A stretch of DNA of 64,000 nucleotides from an uncultured Muribaculaceae bacterium. GTDB taxonomy: Bacteria > Bacteroidota > Bacteroidia > Bacteroidales > Muribaculaceae. Made by a program: the position numbers and the translations under genes. Positions 7,949-16,770 of this stretch are shown here, piece by piece. Location of the stretch: positions 62,001 to 126,000 of the forward strand of contig CANQZG010000008.1 of assembly GCA_947628305.1 (NCBI GenBank), written 5' to 3'. The notes under the pieces are model-generated. The model was not told the DNA's origin. It ran no database searches and saw nothing but the letters and a program-made list of their open reading frames with translations. The first letter of the stretch is position 1; every line of letters begins with the position of its first letter.

Positions 7949-10398
7949 TCACGGAGGTTCGTGCGTGGGACGATTGGTTCGAACTCTGCGGCGAACTGAA
8001 AGAACCTGTCGCGCAGTATGAAGAGTACGCTTACGCGTTGCTGTCGCTGTTCCATCACAGAAAGGACCCGCGGCTGACGGAAAAGGAGCTTGACGCGTAT
8101 AAGCATGAGGATATGAAGCGGACGTTCTATAAGAAGCCGCCGGGAGGCGCGAAACGGCTCGCCGTGCACGCGCTGAAGCGCCGCCTCGGGTGGTTTGCCG
8201 TTCTGCCCGTTCTGTATATCGTGCTATTCGTGTACAGGCTGTTCCGGGACGGTTTCGGCGAGGCTGGCGCGTCGGCTGTCGGCGTGATCCTGCCGACGGT
8301 ATTGCTCGGGCTGGGCGTCATCGCGTTCGTCTGGGCGTGCGCGTTCATGCATATGCTGATGAAATGGAAATCGCTTTCGCGTAAGCTGTCGGCGCTTGAA
8401 GAGCTGATCACGGATCAGGTGCGATGGGTGCCGCCGAAGTATCGCAACAGTTTTTGCGTCGAGCAGCTGCACAAGCTGTGGCAGGATTATTCGGATATGA
8501 CGTTTAGCGAAGCATGCGAGTCGGTGGACGCGCATTTGCGCAAGTACGGCTTGCGGACGCGATTTAAGAGCGTCCTGTTCGATGTGCCGTATCAGAAATC
8601 CGAATATACCGGCGACGCGCCGAATACGCAAAAGCCGTATGAGCCAACGTCCGACGAAGAAAAGACGGCGGCAAATAATCCGAATCTTCCGCCGGACATT
8701 GCGTCGAAGACCTTTTCGGGGTCGGAAGACGCCGAGGCGGAACTCGCCGAGATGGTCGGGATGGAATCCGTAAAAGACCAGCTTAAACGCATGAAAAACC
8801 GCATTTCGTTTTACGGTTCCAGCAACGCCGGAGGCGGACAACACATCGCGTTTCTGGGCGCGGCGGGCACCGGAAAGACGGTCACGGCGCGCATCGTTAC
8901 GCGGATCCTCTATGATTTCGGCTATATCAAAGAGAATAAATGCGTTGAGATCGACGGCGATTACTTAAAGTCGCCTTATGTCGGGCAGACCGGCGAGCGT
9001 ACCGCGGCGATCGTTCAGTACGCCATGGGCGGCGTGCTGTTCATCGACGAGGCATATTTGCTGTACGATAAGAACAACGCAACGGCGGGCGAAGCCGTCG
9101 GCGTGCTTCTGAAGGCGATGGAGGACAACAGAAAGGATTTCGTCGTGATCTTCGCGGGGTATTCCGATCAGATGAACCGTCTGCTCAATATGAACGAAGG
9201 CTTCGCGTCGCGCATCAAGTATCGCATCTATTTCGACGACTATACGGTCGACGAACTGTGGCAGATCTTCATGCTGTTCGTCGACAAATACACGCACGGG
9301 AAAGCCTATGTCGTGGACGAGGCGGCGGAAAAGCTGGTGCGTCAGCAGTTCGCGATCGAAAAGAGCCTGCCGCATTTCGGTAACGCGCGTACGGCGCGGA
9401 ACGCCGTGGATGCCATCATGGATTATCATGCCGATAACTGTATGTCGGGCGTCAACACGAAGGATCAGGAGTCCCGCATCACCGAGGCGGACGTCCGTCT
9501 GTGGCTTGCCGACAGAGCGGCGGAGACGGCGAACGACACGCGCAATTTCGTCGGCGCGTCCGATATGGACGAGAGCATTATCACGACGGCGGAATTGAAA
9601 CGGCATGACAGGGACGGCGCGTCGGAGCCGGAAAAGGCGCTTAAAGGGTTTATCGGTCTGGAAAAGGTCAAGGACGAGCTCGAACACATTAAGGCACAGG
9701 CGGACTTTTACGGAGAGGGACAGCCCGTCGGGAATCTGTTCTTTGTCGGTCCCCCGGGAACGGGAAAGACGTCCGTTATGCCGGTCGTTACCGGGTATCT
9801 GTATCAGTTGGGATGCATTCGAGATAACCGCTATGTGTCCGTCACGGGCGATTTCCTGCGCGGTATCTACGTCGGACAGACGGGACGGCGCGTGCAGGCG
9901 GTCGTACAGTACTCTCTCGGCGGCGTCCTGTTTATCGACGAGGTCGCCGCGCTGTGTAATCCCGAAGCGGACGATTCGTTCGCAAACGAAGCGTTCACGG
10001 TGCTTCAGCAGGCTATGAGCGAGCATGAGGACGATCTGACCGTCGTGTTCGCGGGTACGTCCGAAGAGATCGACTATGTGTGCCGCGCGAATCCGGGTCT
10101 GGAAGGGCTGGTCCGGCAGACGCTTCACTTTACGCCGTTCACGGCGCGCGAGCTGTGCATGATCTTCAAGAAGTACGCCGCCGCGAACAAGTTCACGGTG
10201 GACGAAGCGGTCTGGGCGCCGCTGCAGAAGTACTTCACGGAGCAAATGCGGACGTCCGGTTTCGGCAATGCCCGGGTGGCGCAAAAATTGTTCGAAGACA
10301 GCCGGAAGTATCACATCAGGACGTTTGCGGGCGACGTTTCGTCGAAGTTCGTTATCGGGCTTCGCGACGTTAACGCGGTCATTGAACGCGTTCGGTAG
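7945..10398 (+). CDS. Membrane-anchored tandem AAA+ ATPase (CbxX/SpoVK/EccA-like)
   Basis: An 817-aa protein. The N-terminal 135 residues include two membrane segments (about 76-96, WFAVLPVLYIVLFVY; and 108-130, VILPTVLLGLGVIAFVW). After a linker come two AAA+ modules of the CbxX/CfqX family. D1 has Walker A GAAGTGKT (about residue 309), Walker B GVLFIDEAYLL, and the FAGYSDQMNRLL sensor. D2 has GPPGTGKT (about 603) and GVLFIDEVAAL. Both have the VGQTG pore-side motif typical of SpoVK/EccA. D1 has a FASRIKYRIYF arginine-finger region; D2 appears to lack an equivalent FxxR, so D1 or D2 may be asymmetric. Such ATPases remodel protein complexes; here probably one at the membrane. Confidence 0.8.
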   Translation: MITEVRAWDDWFELCGELKEPVAQYEEYAYALLSLFHHRKDPRLTEKELDAYKHEDMKRTFYKKPPGGAKRLAVHALKRRLGWFAVLPVLYIVLFVYRLFRDGFGEAGASAVGVILPTVLLGLGVIAFVWACAFMHMLMKWKSLSRKLSALEELITDQVRWVPPKYRNSFCVEQLHKLWQDYSDMTFSEACESVDAHLRKYGLRTRFKSVLFDVPYQKSEYTGDAPNTQKPYEPTSDEEKTAANNPNLPPDIASKTFSGSEDAEAELAEMVGMESVKDQLKRMKNRISFYGSSNAGGGQHIAFLGAAGTGKTVTARIVTRILYDFGYIKENKCVEIDGDYLKSPYVGQTGERTAAIVQYAMGGVLFIDEAYLLYDKNNATAGEAVGVLLKAMEDNRKDFVVIFAGYSDQMNRLLNMNEGFASRIKYRIYFDDYTVDELWQIFMLFVDKYTHGKAYVVDEAAEKLVRQQFAIEKSLPHFGNARTARNAVDAIMDYHADNCMSGVNTKDQESRITEADVRLWLADRAAETANDTRNFVGASDMDESIITTAELKRHDRDGASEPEKALKGFIGLEKVKDELEHIKAQADFYGEGQPVGNLFFVGPPGTGKTSVMPVVTGYLYQLGCIRDNRYVSVTGDFLRGIYVGQTGRRVQAVVQYSLGGVLFIDEVAALCNPEADDSFANEAFTVLQQAMSEHEDDLTVVFAGTSEEIDYVCRANPGLEGLVRQTLHFTPFTARELCMIFKKYAAANKFTVDEAVWAPLQKYFTEQMRTSGFGNARVAQKLFEDSRKYHIRTFAGDVSSKFVIGLRDVNAVIERVR

Positions 10399-10443
10399 CG
10401 CATCGGCGCTTTCGATAAAAAATTCACAAAAGGAGTTGTAAAC

Positions 10444-10737
10444 ATGGCAGTCAAAAGCATGGCGGACCTTTCGGACGCTCTGTACGAACGGAACGCAAAG
10501 GACTTCAAGTCCAAGGCGGCGGCGCAGAGAGCCGCCGGAACGGTCATCGCGTACATCAAGGAGGCGCTGGAAGCGGGCGACTCGGTGCAGCTGCACGGGT
10601 TCGGTACGTTCCTCGTCAAGGATTGCGCGCCTCGCACGGCGATGAATCTGCAGACGAAGGAACCGATTCAGGTGCCCGCGCGCCGCGTCGTGCGGTTCCG
10701 TTCGGCGTCGGCTCTGTCGAAGAGCGTGAACCCGTAA
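10444..10737 (+). CDS. HU/IHF-family DNA-binding protein
   Basis: A 97-aa protein with SD AAAGGAG. It has the HU fold signature VQLHGFGTFLVKDCAPR, a beta-arm region (TAMNLQTKEPIQVPARRVVRF) and the C-terminal helix. The arm reads NLQTKEPIQVP, similar to the NPxTGExIxIP of HU, so the DNA-intercalating proline is kept. Probably a nucleoid or replication-origin architectural protein of the element. A terminator follows directly. A second, diverged HU-like gene is at 32841. Confidence 0.85.
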   Translation: MAVKSMADLSDALYERNAKDFKSKAAAQRAAGTVIAYIKEALEAGDSVQLHGFGTFLVKDCAPRTAMNLQTKEPIQVPARRVVRFRSASALSKSVNP

Positions 10738-10757
10738 ATTAACGACGGCATTCCGTG

Positions 10758-10788
10758 AAAAAAGTGGTGAAAAACCACTTTTTTTTTC
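10758..10788 (+). terminator. Rho-independent terminator after HU gene
   Basis: AAAGTGGT-GAAAA-ACCACTTT followed by a run of T. The A-run on the 5' side makes it usable in both directions. Confidence 0.9.
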
Positions 10789-10797
10789 GAAATCCTA

Positions 10798-10826
10798 TTG
10801 ACAAAGTTGTATAAGTATGATACAAT
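10798..10826 (+). promoter_or_regulatory. Promoter of the DUF2325-like / replication gene operon
   Basis: TTGACA - 17 bp - TACAAT. It diverges from the common class in the spacer but keeps the exact spacing. Confidence 0.75.
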
Positions 10827-10863
10827 ATGAGTAAGAAAGTATAAGAAAAGAGGTTTCAAGTAT

Positions 10864-12186
10864 ATGTTGATCAACAGTGTTCCCAAAAAAAATATTCCGC
10901 AAGAGTTGACGCCCCGGGCGATCGCATGGAACAGCGGTTTTATGTTTTATGAGGGGTTTGCCGATTCTTCGAGGTTCGCACGCTATTGCGACAAGATGGA
11001 TGCGACGATCGCCGCGTTCATCGAAGAGCAGGGATTGACGAAATTAAACGGTACGTCGCCGTCGGTGGTCGTGGCGGAAGCCACACGGGATTTCTTCAAT
11101 ACGCTGTTCGCTACGGAAGGCATGGGGGCGTTTCTCGGAAAAGAAAGCATGGATTGGCGTTTTAATCTGTTGCCTATGATGTATGCAATACCGTATAATC
11201 TGAAGACGGCACGCAAAGAGGTCGCCGCCGCGATACATGCGCAAATTAAGGACGATCGCCTGTTTTATATGATCATCCCCGCGGTACGCCGGGACGCGGC
11301 TCTGCATTTCCTGCACACGATGTTCATCCGTTACGAGGACGTGACCGAAGAGAGTTTCTGCATCTGCGGTCTGCCGCGGGACGCGTCCGAGAGCATGCTG
11401 TATATGAAGCTCTATTTCAATATCGCATGGATCCGCTTCTATGAGTTCGCGATGGATGTCGTCAAACAGAAGGATCTTCGGAACGGCGCTATCCTGCTTC
11501 CGGAACAGCAAAAGCAGATGGACAGGTTGACGCGCACGGCGGATAAGCTCTCCAAGAAAAAAGACGCGGTAGAAGCCAAGGCGAAAGCCGACGAGACTGT
11601 GTATAAGAGCCGTATCGCGGAATTAGAGAAGCAGTTGCGCGAGCTGGAAACGAAGCAGGAAAGCATCGTCAGACAAAGCGTACGCGTCTGTAAGAAAGAA
11701 TACGCGGAAAAGTTGACGGATGCACGTCGAACGGCTAAAAACGCACTGAAGACGCTTGAGAGCGCGAGAGAACGTATCAGGGCTCTCGAGGAAGCGTCGC
11801 GCATCGAAGAAGACGCGGCAGAGGACAGCGCGGAGCGCGCGCCGGACACGACGCTGGAATACACGTCGAAAATTGTCTTTATCGTATCGCCGCCCGCGAA
11901 CGGACGCGTCGAGAGGACGTTTGAGAAGCTGCGGCAAAAATTCCCGAACGCGACGTTTGCGAACAAACCCGACGACATTCCCGTCACGGCGGAATGCTGC
12001 GTGTTTCTCACGAAGTACATCCTGCATCACGCGTTGTATCACTCGGCACGGGATCTCTGCAACCGGCGGGGCTATGCGTATATCCATTCGGCGAAACAGA
12101 ATCCCGAGATCATCGCACAGGACATCTTCGGACGGACGCGTTACATGCAGGGCATCCGGACGGACGCCGCGACGCCGCAAGCATAG
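10864..12186 (+). CDS. Coiled-coil protein with DUF2325-like C-terminus
   Basis: A 440-aa protein. Residues 1-205 are helical and unrecognised. Residues 210-330 form a long coiled coil (KSRIAELEKQLRELETKQ and similar heptads). The C-terminal 95 residues (IVFIVSPPANGRVERTF, CVFLTKYILHHALYHSARD, GYAYIHSAKQNP) resemble DUF2325, a Rossmann-like domain in which a T-x-Y-x-x-H helix is conserved. The coiled coil separating two globular domains suggests a dimeric scaffold. It is first in an operon with an HTH protein and the SF3 helicase, so a role in replication or its control is plausible but unproven. Confidence 0.6.
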   Translation: MLINSVPKKNIPQELTPRAIAWNSGFMFYEGFADSSRFARYCDKMDATIAAFIEEQGLTKLNGTSPSVVVAEATRDFFNTLFATEGMGAFLGKESMDWRFNLLPMMYAIPYNLKTARKEVAAAIHAQIKDDRLFYMIIPAVRRDAALHFLHTMFIRYEDVTEESFCICGLPRDASESMLYMKLYFNIAWIRFYEFAMDVVKQKDLRNGAILLPEQQKQMDRLTRTADKLSKKKDAVEAKAKADETVYKSRIAELEKQLRELETKQESIVRQSVRVCKKEYAEKLTDARRTAKNALKTLESARERIRALEEASRIEEDAAEDSAERAPDTTLEYTSKIVFIVSPPANGRVERTFEKLRQKFPNATFANKPDDIPVTAECCVFLTKYILHHALYHSARDLCNRRGYAYIHSAKQNPEIIAQDIFGRTRYMQGIRTDAATPQA

Positions 12187-12367
12187 TACGCGCACGCGCG
12201 CGTGTAGGCGTGCGTACGGGTGCGTATGCGGGAAAGGACGGCAGAGACCGTTCAAGACATCGTCAGACGGCGCGAGAGAGATTTTAATCGAAAATTGATA
12301 AAGTTATACCACGAGACGGAAAAACGCAACAGAGAGCCGCTCACGCGGTCAGAAAGGGATATGAAAA
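12187..12367 (+). other. Intergenic region without a recognised gene
   Basis: A GC-alternating stretch (ACGCGCACGCGCGCGTGTAG) that could form Z-DNA or a hairpin, then an AT-rich segment and the SD AAAGGG of the HTH gene. No convincing promoter seen. Confidence 0.4.
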
Positions 12368-12574
12368 ATGGAAGGCAAGCAGAATAACGTCAAGACCATG
12401 CGCATCGACGCGTTCGCAAAGCGGATCGGCGTCAGCTGTCAGACGCTTCGCCGGTGGGACGCACAAGGGCTGTTGAAGCCCGCGTACGTATTTCCGTCGG
12501 GACAGCGCCGGTATACGGAGCAACAGGTAACGGAATACATAGAAGCGTGCAAAAAGAAAGCCGAAAAGAGCTGA
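12368..12574 (+). CDS. Small MerR-type helix-turn-helix protein
   Basis: A 68-aa protein that is almost only a winged HTH: RIDAFAKRIGVSCQTLRRWD, then an SGQRRYTEQQV wing. This is the MerR/excisionase/IS607-resolvase N-terminal fold, which binds DNA through the LRRWD recognition helix. No effector domain is present. It lies 18 nt upstream of the SF3 helicase, so it may be an origin-binding or autoregulatory protein, or an excisionase-like factor. Confidence 0.75.
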   Translation: MEGKQNNVKTMRIDAFAKRIGVSCQTLRRWDAQGLLKPAYVFPSGQRRYTEQQVTEYIEACKKKAEKS

Positions 12575-12592
12575 CGAAAGGGGCGTTGTGCT

Positions 12593-14257
12593 ATGGCAAG
12601 AACAAGAGACGCTACCATTCGGGAAGTCACGCAGACATATCTGTCCGCATTGGATACGGCGAACCCGCCCGACGAAACGGTCGTCGCGGCGGACTTACTG
12701 GAACAAGTCAACGCGGTGCTGGAAATCGAGAACGCGTCGCGCCCCAGAGGACAGAAATGGCAGTTGCTGACGGCGCTTACGGCGGCGCAGATCGCGGACA
12801 TCATTATGGCGTGCTATCACGTCGTTAATATCGACATGCTCGCTGCGTCCGGCGGCAGAGCCATGACGGACCAGACGCTGCTCGCGTATTACGCGCCGAG
12901 CGGGGAGTCCGAGGGGATTTATGTTTCCGACGAAGCGAAGTTCCGGCAGATCGCGAAAGCATATTCGTATAATATCACGGAGCGGGACTTGGCGCGGGTC
13001 ATGCAGATCCTGCACGACGAGTCGCCTGTCGTGAAGCGCACGGATAATCGCGACTTCGTTCCTCTCGCGAACGGGGTGTTCGATTACGCGTCGAAAACGC
13101 TTCTGCCGTTTTCGCCGGAATACGTCTTTATTGCGAAGGCGGCGGTCGGCTACAATCCGCTTGCGGTCAATCCGACGCTACATAACGCCGACGACGGAAC
13201 GGATTGGGACGTCGAAAGCTGGATGCAGGGTCTGTCGGACGATCCGAACGTCGTGGAACTGCTGTGGAAGCTCATTGGCGCCACGCTGCGACCGTTCGTC
13301 TCATGGAATAAAGCCGCATGGTTTTATTCCGAGACCGGAAACAACGGGAAAGGGACGCTGTGCGCGTTGATGAAGAATATTCTCGGTGAGAAAGCGTATA
13401 CATCCATTCCGCTGTCGGATTTCTCGAAGGAGTTTATTCTCGAAGGTCTGACGCGGGTATCGGCGATCATCACGGACGAGAACGACGTGGGCGTGTTCAT
13501 TGACAAAGCAGCGAACCTGAAGGCGATCATCACAGGGGACAGCATTCTGATCAATCGAAAGTTCAAAAATTCCGTTTCGTATATGTTCCGCGGCATGATG
13601 GTGCAGTGCGTCAACGAGCTGCCCCGCGTCAAGGATAAGTCCGAGTCGTTTTACAGGCGGCAGCTGGTGGTTCCGTTCTCGAAATGCTTCACGGGGCAGG
13701 AGCGGAAGTATATCAAGGACGAGTATCTGCGCAGGCAGGACGTGCTGGAATACGTCGTGGCAAAGGTGCTGAATATGGATTACTATGACTTGCCCGAACC
13801 GGCGGCATGCGTCAGGCTGTTGTCCGAGTATCGCGAGTACAACGATCCTGTCAGGCAATTCGTCAGCGACGTGTTCCCGCAGTTGCGCTGGGATCTGCTT
13901 CCGTATACGTTCCTGTATGATCTATATAAGGCATGGTTCCGGGAGGCGTCGCCGTCCGGGCAGATGCAGGGACGGAATACGTTCGTGATGGACCTGATGC
14001 ATGCATTACACGGAAATTCGTCGTGGGCATGCGGCAGTCCACAGGCGAAGATCCGGTCGAAGGACCGCATGAACGGTCCGGAGCCGTTGATCGCACGGTA
14101 CAATCTGAAGGAATGGTTCAATCCGAATTACGCCGGACATGATACGGATAAGTTGTGTCTGCCGCCGTTACGGGATAATTACGCGGGAGTGCAGCGCGTC
14201 GTGCCGTCAGGGCTGTATATCGCAGCAAGCGATGAAGACGACGAAGAAGAAGGGTAG
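12593..14257 (+). CDS. P4/D5-family replication helicase (SF3)
   Basis: A 554-aa protein. The C-terminal half carries an SF3 AAA+ helicase of the phage P4 alpha / poxvirus D5 type: Walker A SETGNNGKGTLC (about residue 246), Walker B-like ITDENDVG, and sensor region MVQCVNELPRVKD with the SF3 motif C Asn. Residues 110-225 correspond to the D5-N like domain. No archaeo-eukaryotic primase domain is fused; a separate primase-like gene lies at 45848. The enzyme probably unwinds the element's origin, and the iteron array directly downstream supports this. Confidence 0.85.
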   Translation: MARTRDATIREVTQTYLSALDTANPPDETVVAADLLEQVNAVLEIENASRPRGQKWQLLTALTAAQIADIIMACYHVVNIDMLAASGGRAMTDQTLLAYYAPSGESEGIYVSDEAKFRQIAKAYSYNITERDLARVMQILHDESPVVKRTDNRDFVPLANGVFDYASKTLLPFSPEYVFIAKAAVGYNPLAVNPTLHNADDGTDWDVESWMQGLSDDPNVVELLWKLIGATLRPFVSWNKAAWFYSETGNNGKGTLCALMKNILGEKAYTSIPLSDFSKEFILEGLTRVSAIITDENDVGVFIDKAANLKAIITGDSILINRKFKNSVSYMFRGMMVQCVNELPRVKDKSESFYRRQLVVPFSKCFTGQERKYIKDEYLRRQDVLEYVVAKVLNMDYYDLPEPAACVRLLSEYREYNDPVRQFVSDVFPQLRWDLLPYTFLYDLYKAWFREASPSGQMQGRNTFVMDLMHALHGNSSWACGSPQAKIRSKDRMNGPEPLIARYNLKEWFNPNYAGHDTDKLCLPPLRDNYAGVQRVVPSGLYIAASDEDDEEEG

Positions 14258-14283
14258 AGCATAGGCTCCGCCCTTTCTTTTTT
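14252..14283 (+). terminator. Terminator overlapping the helicase stop codon
   Basis: GGG-TA-GAGC / GCTC-CG-CCC hairpin followed by TTTCTTTTTT; the stop codon lies inside the 5' arm. Confidence 0.7.
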
Positions 14284-14311
14284 ATGACGCGAGGTCGGGC
14301 GGGGAAATGCC

Positions 14312-14872
14312 TGTACCTTTTTTCGGAACGCCGCTGTACCTCTTTGTACCTTTTTTGGAGAATCGTTGTACCTTTTTTTTCTGTTTGGGCGTGCATGCGG
14401 TTCTGCAAAAAAGAGACTTGTACCTTTTTTCAAAAAAAAAAAGGTACAGACAAAATCGTTGTCTCCCAAGGGTTTTTGGTGAAAAAAAAGGGCTTGTACC
14501 TTTTGTACCTTTTTTTTTCAAACCCATATATATGTGCGTGTGCGTGTGCGGGGGCGCGTGCTTATATTATATGATTTAATAATAGATATTATGAATCGCG
14601 TGTGCATGCGCACATGAGGTGTAACTCTAAAAAAAAAGGTACAAAAGGTACATACAGTATTTTTTAGAAAAAAATATAGATATACCAAGGCTTTTTGACA
14701 CCTTTTTTTTGTACCTTTTCGTGAAATCAAAAAAGGTACAAAAGGTACAAAAGGTACAGACGGTACTTTTTCAGAGGTATGTTGTACCTTTTTTATGAAA
14801 AAAAAAAAGTACAGACGGTACTTTTTTATGCGTATGTTGTACCTTTTTTGTGAAAAAGGTACAGACGAAATC
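14312..14872 (+). repeat. Iteron-like array, TGTACCTTTT / AAAAGGTACA, candidate origin
   Basis: At least 17 copies of the 10-mer or a one-base variant lie in about 560 bp, in both orientations, several as head-to-tail runs (AAAAGGTACAAAAGGTAC). Between them are very AT-rich tracts and an alternating GTGCGTGTGCGTGTGC block. No gene fits this 0.8-kb region. Iteron clusters beside an initiator or helicase gene are typical of replication origins; here the SF3 helicase is immediately upstream. It could alternatively be a partition centromere. Confidence 0.6.
14441..14478 (+). repeat. Direct repeat copy 1 (AAATCGTTGTCTCCCAAGGG)
   Basis: The block GGTACAGACAAAATCGTTGTCTCCCAAGGGTTTTT is repeated almost exactly 420 bp downstream (GACAAAATC versus GACGAAATC). 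It contains one iteron and a longer unique tail. Confidence 0.8.
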
Positions 14873-14894
14873 GTTGTCTCCCAAGGGTTTTTTG
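14858..14894 (+). repeat. Direct repeat copy 2 (AAATCGTTGTCTCCCAAGGG)
   Basis: Second copy of the block at 14441, differing by one base. The two copies flank most of the iteron array. Confidence 0.8.
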
Positions 14895-15067
14895 GGGTTT
14901 GTTCAGGTGGTTTGTTTAAGAGAAAAACACAGGTGTGCGGCGCGGCTCCACCCCCTCTTTTCCTCTTCGTGTTTTTCGGGGGCGCCGGGGGAACGGCGCC
15001 TGTATACGCATCAGAGCGGATCGCAACGGTTTTTCGTATTTTTTAGAAATTTTTTTCCGAAAACCTA

Positions 15068-15096
15068 TTGATTTTTGCTGACATTTGTGTTATACT
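15068..15096 (+). promoter_or_regulatory. Promoter of the SPFH-TPM-PspA operon
   Basis: TTGATT - 17 bp (TTTGCTGACATTTGTGT) - TATACT; common promoter class. Confidence 0.8.
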
Positions 15097-15169
15097 CTTA
15101 TCAGAACATGTGCGGACGGCGCTTTCGTCAGCTTGCCGTTTCGTATGAGATCGAAATGGAGTGGTACTT

Positions 15170-15673
15170 ATGAGAAAACGTGTTTTGATCGGTTTGATCG
15201 CAGGCGGCGCCACGGCGGTTGCCGCGTCGTCAATTCTTTTGCGGCAACGCCTGAAACAAAAAACCCCGACGGATCCGTCGGAACGGAAGGACGAAGAGAA
15301 CGATTTCGATCTGTTTTCTCTCGACGACGACCCCGACGACTGTCCCTGTGATCGTTCGGGGAAGACGTTCACGAAGGAGTATACCAAAGAGGGTCTGCTG
15401 TTGGAACTGAATATCTGTAACGAACGCCTCGGCGACGCGGAAAAGATGTTTTATGAAACGGAGGATCGGCAGCGGCGCCTGCTGACCTGTCGCGAACAAC
15501 TGCAGGAACGCAGGAAGACGTTGACGAGCGCGCTGGAATTGCTGGACAACGCCGTCGCGGACGCCGACAGGAAAGGTCTGAAGGATTCCCCGCGCGTACG
15601 CGTGCGCATGGATCATATTGATATGACGCCGATCGGTGAAGATCTGTTTGAAGAAGGAGACGATGTAAAGTGA
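15170..15673 (+). CDS. Small membrane-anchored protein of the SPFH operon
   Basis: Starting at ATG 15170 (a GTG at 15161 is also possible) the product is 167 aa. It has one N-terminal membrane segment (VLIGLIAGGATAVAASSILL), a charged acidic linker (DDDPDDCPCDRSG) and a helical region of about 80 residues (residues 75-150) rich in E, R and Q. No family recognised. It overlaps the SPFH gene by four bases (GTGA), which suggests the products work together. Confidence 0.65.
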   Translation: MRKRVLIGLIAGGATAVAASSILLRQRLKQKTPTDPSERKDEENDFDLFSLDDDPDDCPCDRSGKTFTKEYTKEGLLLELNICNERLGDAEKMFYETEDRQRRLLTCREQLQERRKTLTSALELLDNAVADADRKGLKDSPRVRVRMDHIDMTPIGEDLFEEGDDVK

Positions 15674-16758
15674 TTTCCACAAGCATTCTTTTCGTGCTGA
15701 TCCTTGTCGTAGCGGTCGCCGTGATCATTATCCGCAACATTCGTATCGTGCCGCAGGCGCACTGCGAAGTGCTGGAACGTCTCGGCAAGTTTTCGGGGAT
15801 CAAGCATGCGGGATTGTATATCAAGATGCCTTTTATCGAAAAGGTCGTATCCCGCGTATCGTTGAAGGAACAAGTCCTTGATTTTCCGCCGCAGGCGGTC
15901 ATCACGAAAGATAACGTCACGATGTCTATCGACTCGGTCGTTTACGCGAAGGTCTTCAATCCCCAGCTTTATGTTTACGGTATCGAGAATCCCATCAGTG
16001 GTCTGCAGAATCTCGCCGCGACGACGCTTCGTTCGATCATCGGCGATATGGAACTCGACCAGACGCTGACGTCCCGCGAGCAGATCAACTCCAAGATGGA
16101 AGCGGTGCTTGACGCCGCGACCGACGAGTGGGGCATCAAGGTCGTCCGCGTTGAGATCAAGACCATTCAGCCGCCGCATGAGATCGAAGAGGTCATGACG
16201 AAGCAGATGCGCGCGGAGCGTGAACGCCGTCAGACGGTGCTGGAAGCGCAGGCGCATCAGGAAGCCGCCGTCACCCGTGCAAAAGGCGATAAAGAGGCGA
16301 AGATCCTCGCGGCGGAAGCCGAGAGGGACGCACAGGTGGCTCTCGCCGAAGGTCGCGCCCGCAGTATCCAGCTCGTGTACGACGCGGAAGCGGAAGGCGT
16401 GCGGAAGCTGTCCGCGGCGAACATCAGCGAGAACGCCTTACGCTGGAAAGGCATCGGCGCGTTGAAGGACGTCGCCGACGGCAGGGCTACCAAGATCTTT
16501 ATGCCGTCGGACATCGCGTCCGCGGTGTCCGCCCTCGGCGTCGCCGGGGAAGCGCTCGGTATCGGCGCGGCTATGCCCGTGAACACATCGGCGCGTGAGC
16601 AGGAAAAGCTCACGGACGACTGCTGCGACGACGAGCCGCGCAGTAAGGTCACGAAAGAAGTGTCGCGCAAGCAGGCGCAGGTCGAGAAAGACCTCGGGAA
16701 ATCCGTCGGCGAACGCGTCCGGGAGCATCGCGATCAAGCCTTCGGCGACGAACGGTAA
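15670..16758 (+). CDS. SPFH/band 7 protein (stomatin/QmcA-like)
   Basis: A 362-aa protein starting with GTG. One N-terminal membrane segment (ILFVLILVVAVAVIII), then the band 7 domain with the stomatin hallmarks VLERLGKFSGIKHAGL, the strand YAKVFNPQLYVYGI, and LRSIIGDMELDQTLTSR. A long coiled coil with A/E/R repeats follows (ERERRQTVLEAQAHQEAAV), as in QmcA and stomatin. Band 7 proteins oligomerise at the membrane and organise microdomains or protease complexes. In this operon it is with a TPM protein and PspA, a combination known from membrane-stress systems. Confidence 0.9.
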   Translation: MISTSILFVLILVVAVAVIIIRNIRIVPQAHCEVLERLGKFSGIKHAGLYIKMPFIEKVVSRVSLKEQVLDFPPQAVITKDNVTMSIDSVVYAKVFNPQLYVYGIENPISGLQNLAATTLRSIIGDMELDQTLTSREQINSKMEAVLDAATDEWGIKVVRVEIKTIQPPHEIEEVMTKQMRAERERRQTVLEAQAHQEAAVTRAKGDKEAKILAAEAERDAQVALAEGRARSIQLVYDAEAEGVRKLSAANISENALRWKGIGALKDVADGRATKIFMPSDIASAVSALGVAGEALGIGAAMPVNTSAREQEKLTDDCCDDEPRSKVTKEVSRKQAQVEKDLGKSVGERVREHRDQAFGDER

Positions 16759-16770
16759 GGCGGTACGGAT

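Noticed and set aside
8965-10596. Minus-strand 543-aa ORF
   Set aside because: It lies fully antisense to the tandem AAA+ gene; third-position GC bias creates it, and its composition (Arg/His-rich) is that of a shadow.
14300-14900. CRISPR array
   Set aside because: The repeats are 10-mers in both orientations without regular unique spacers.
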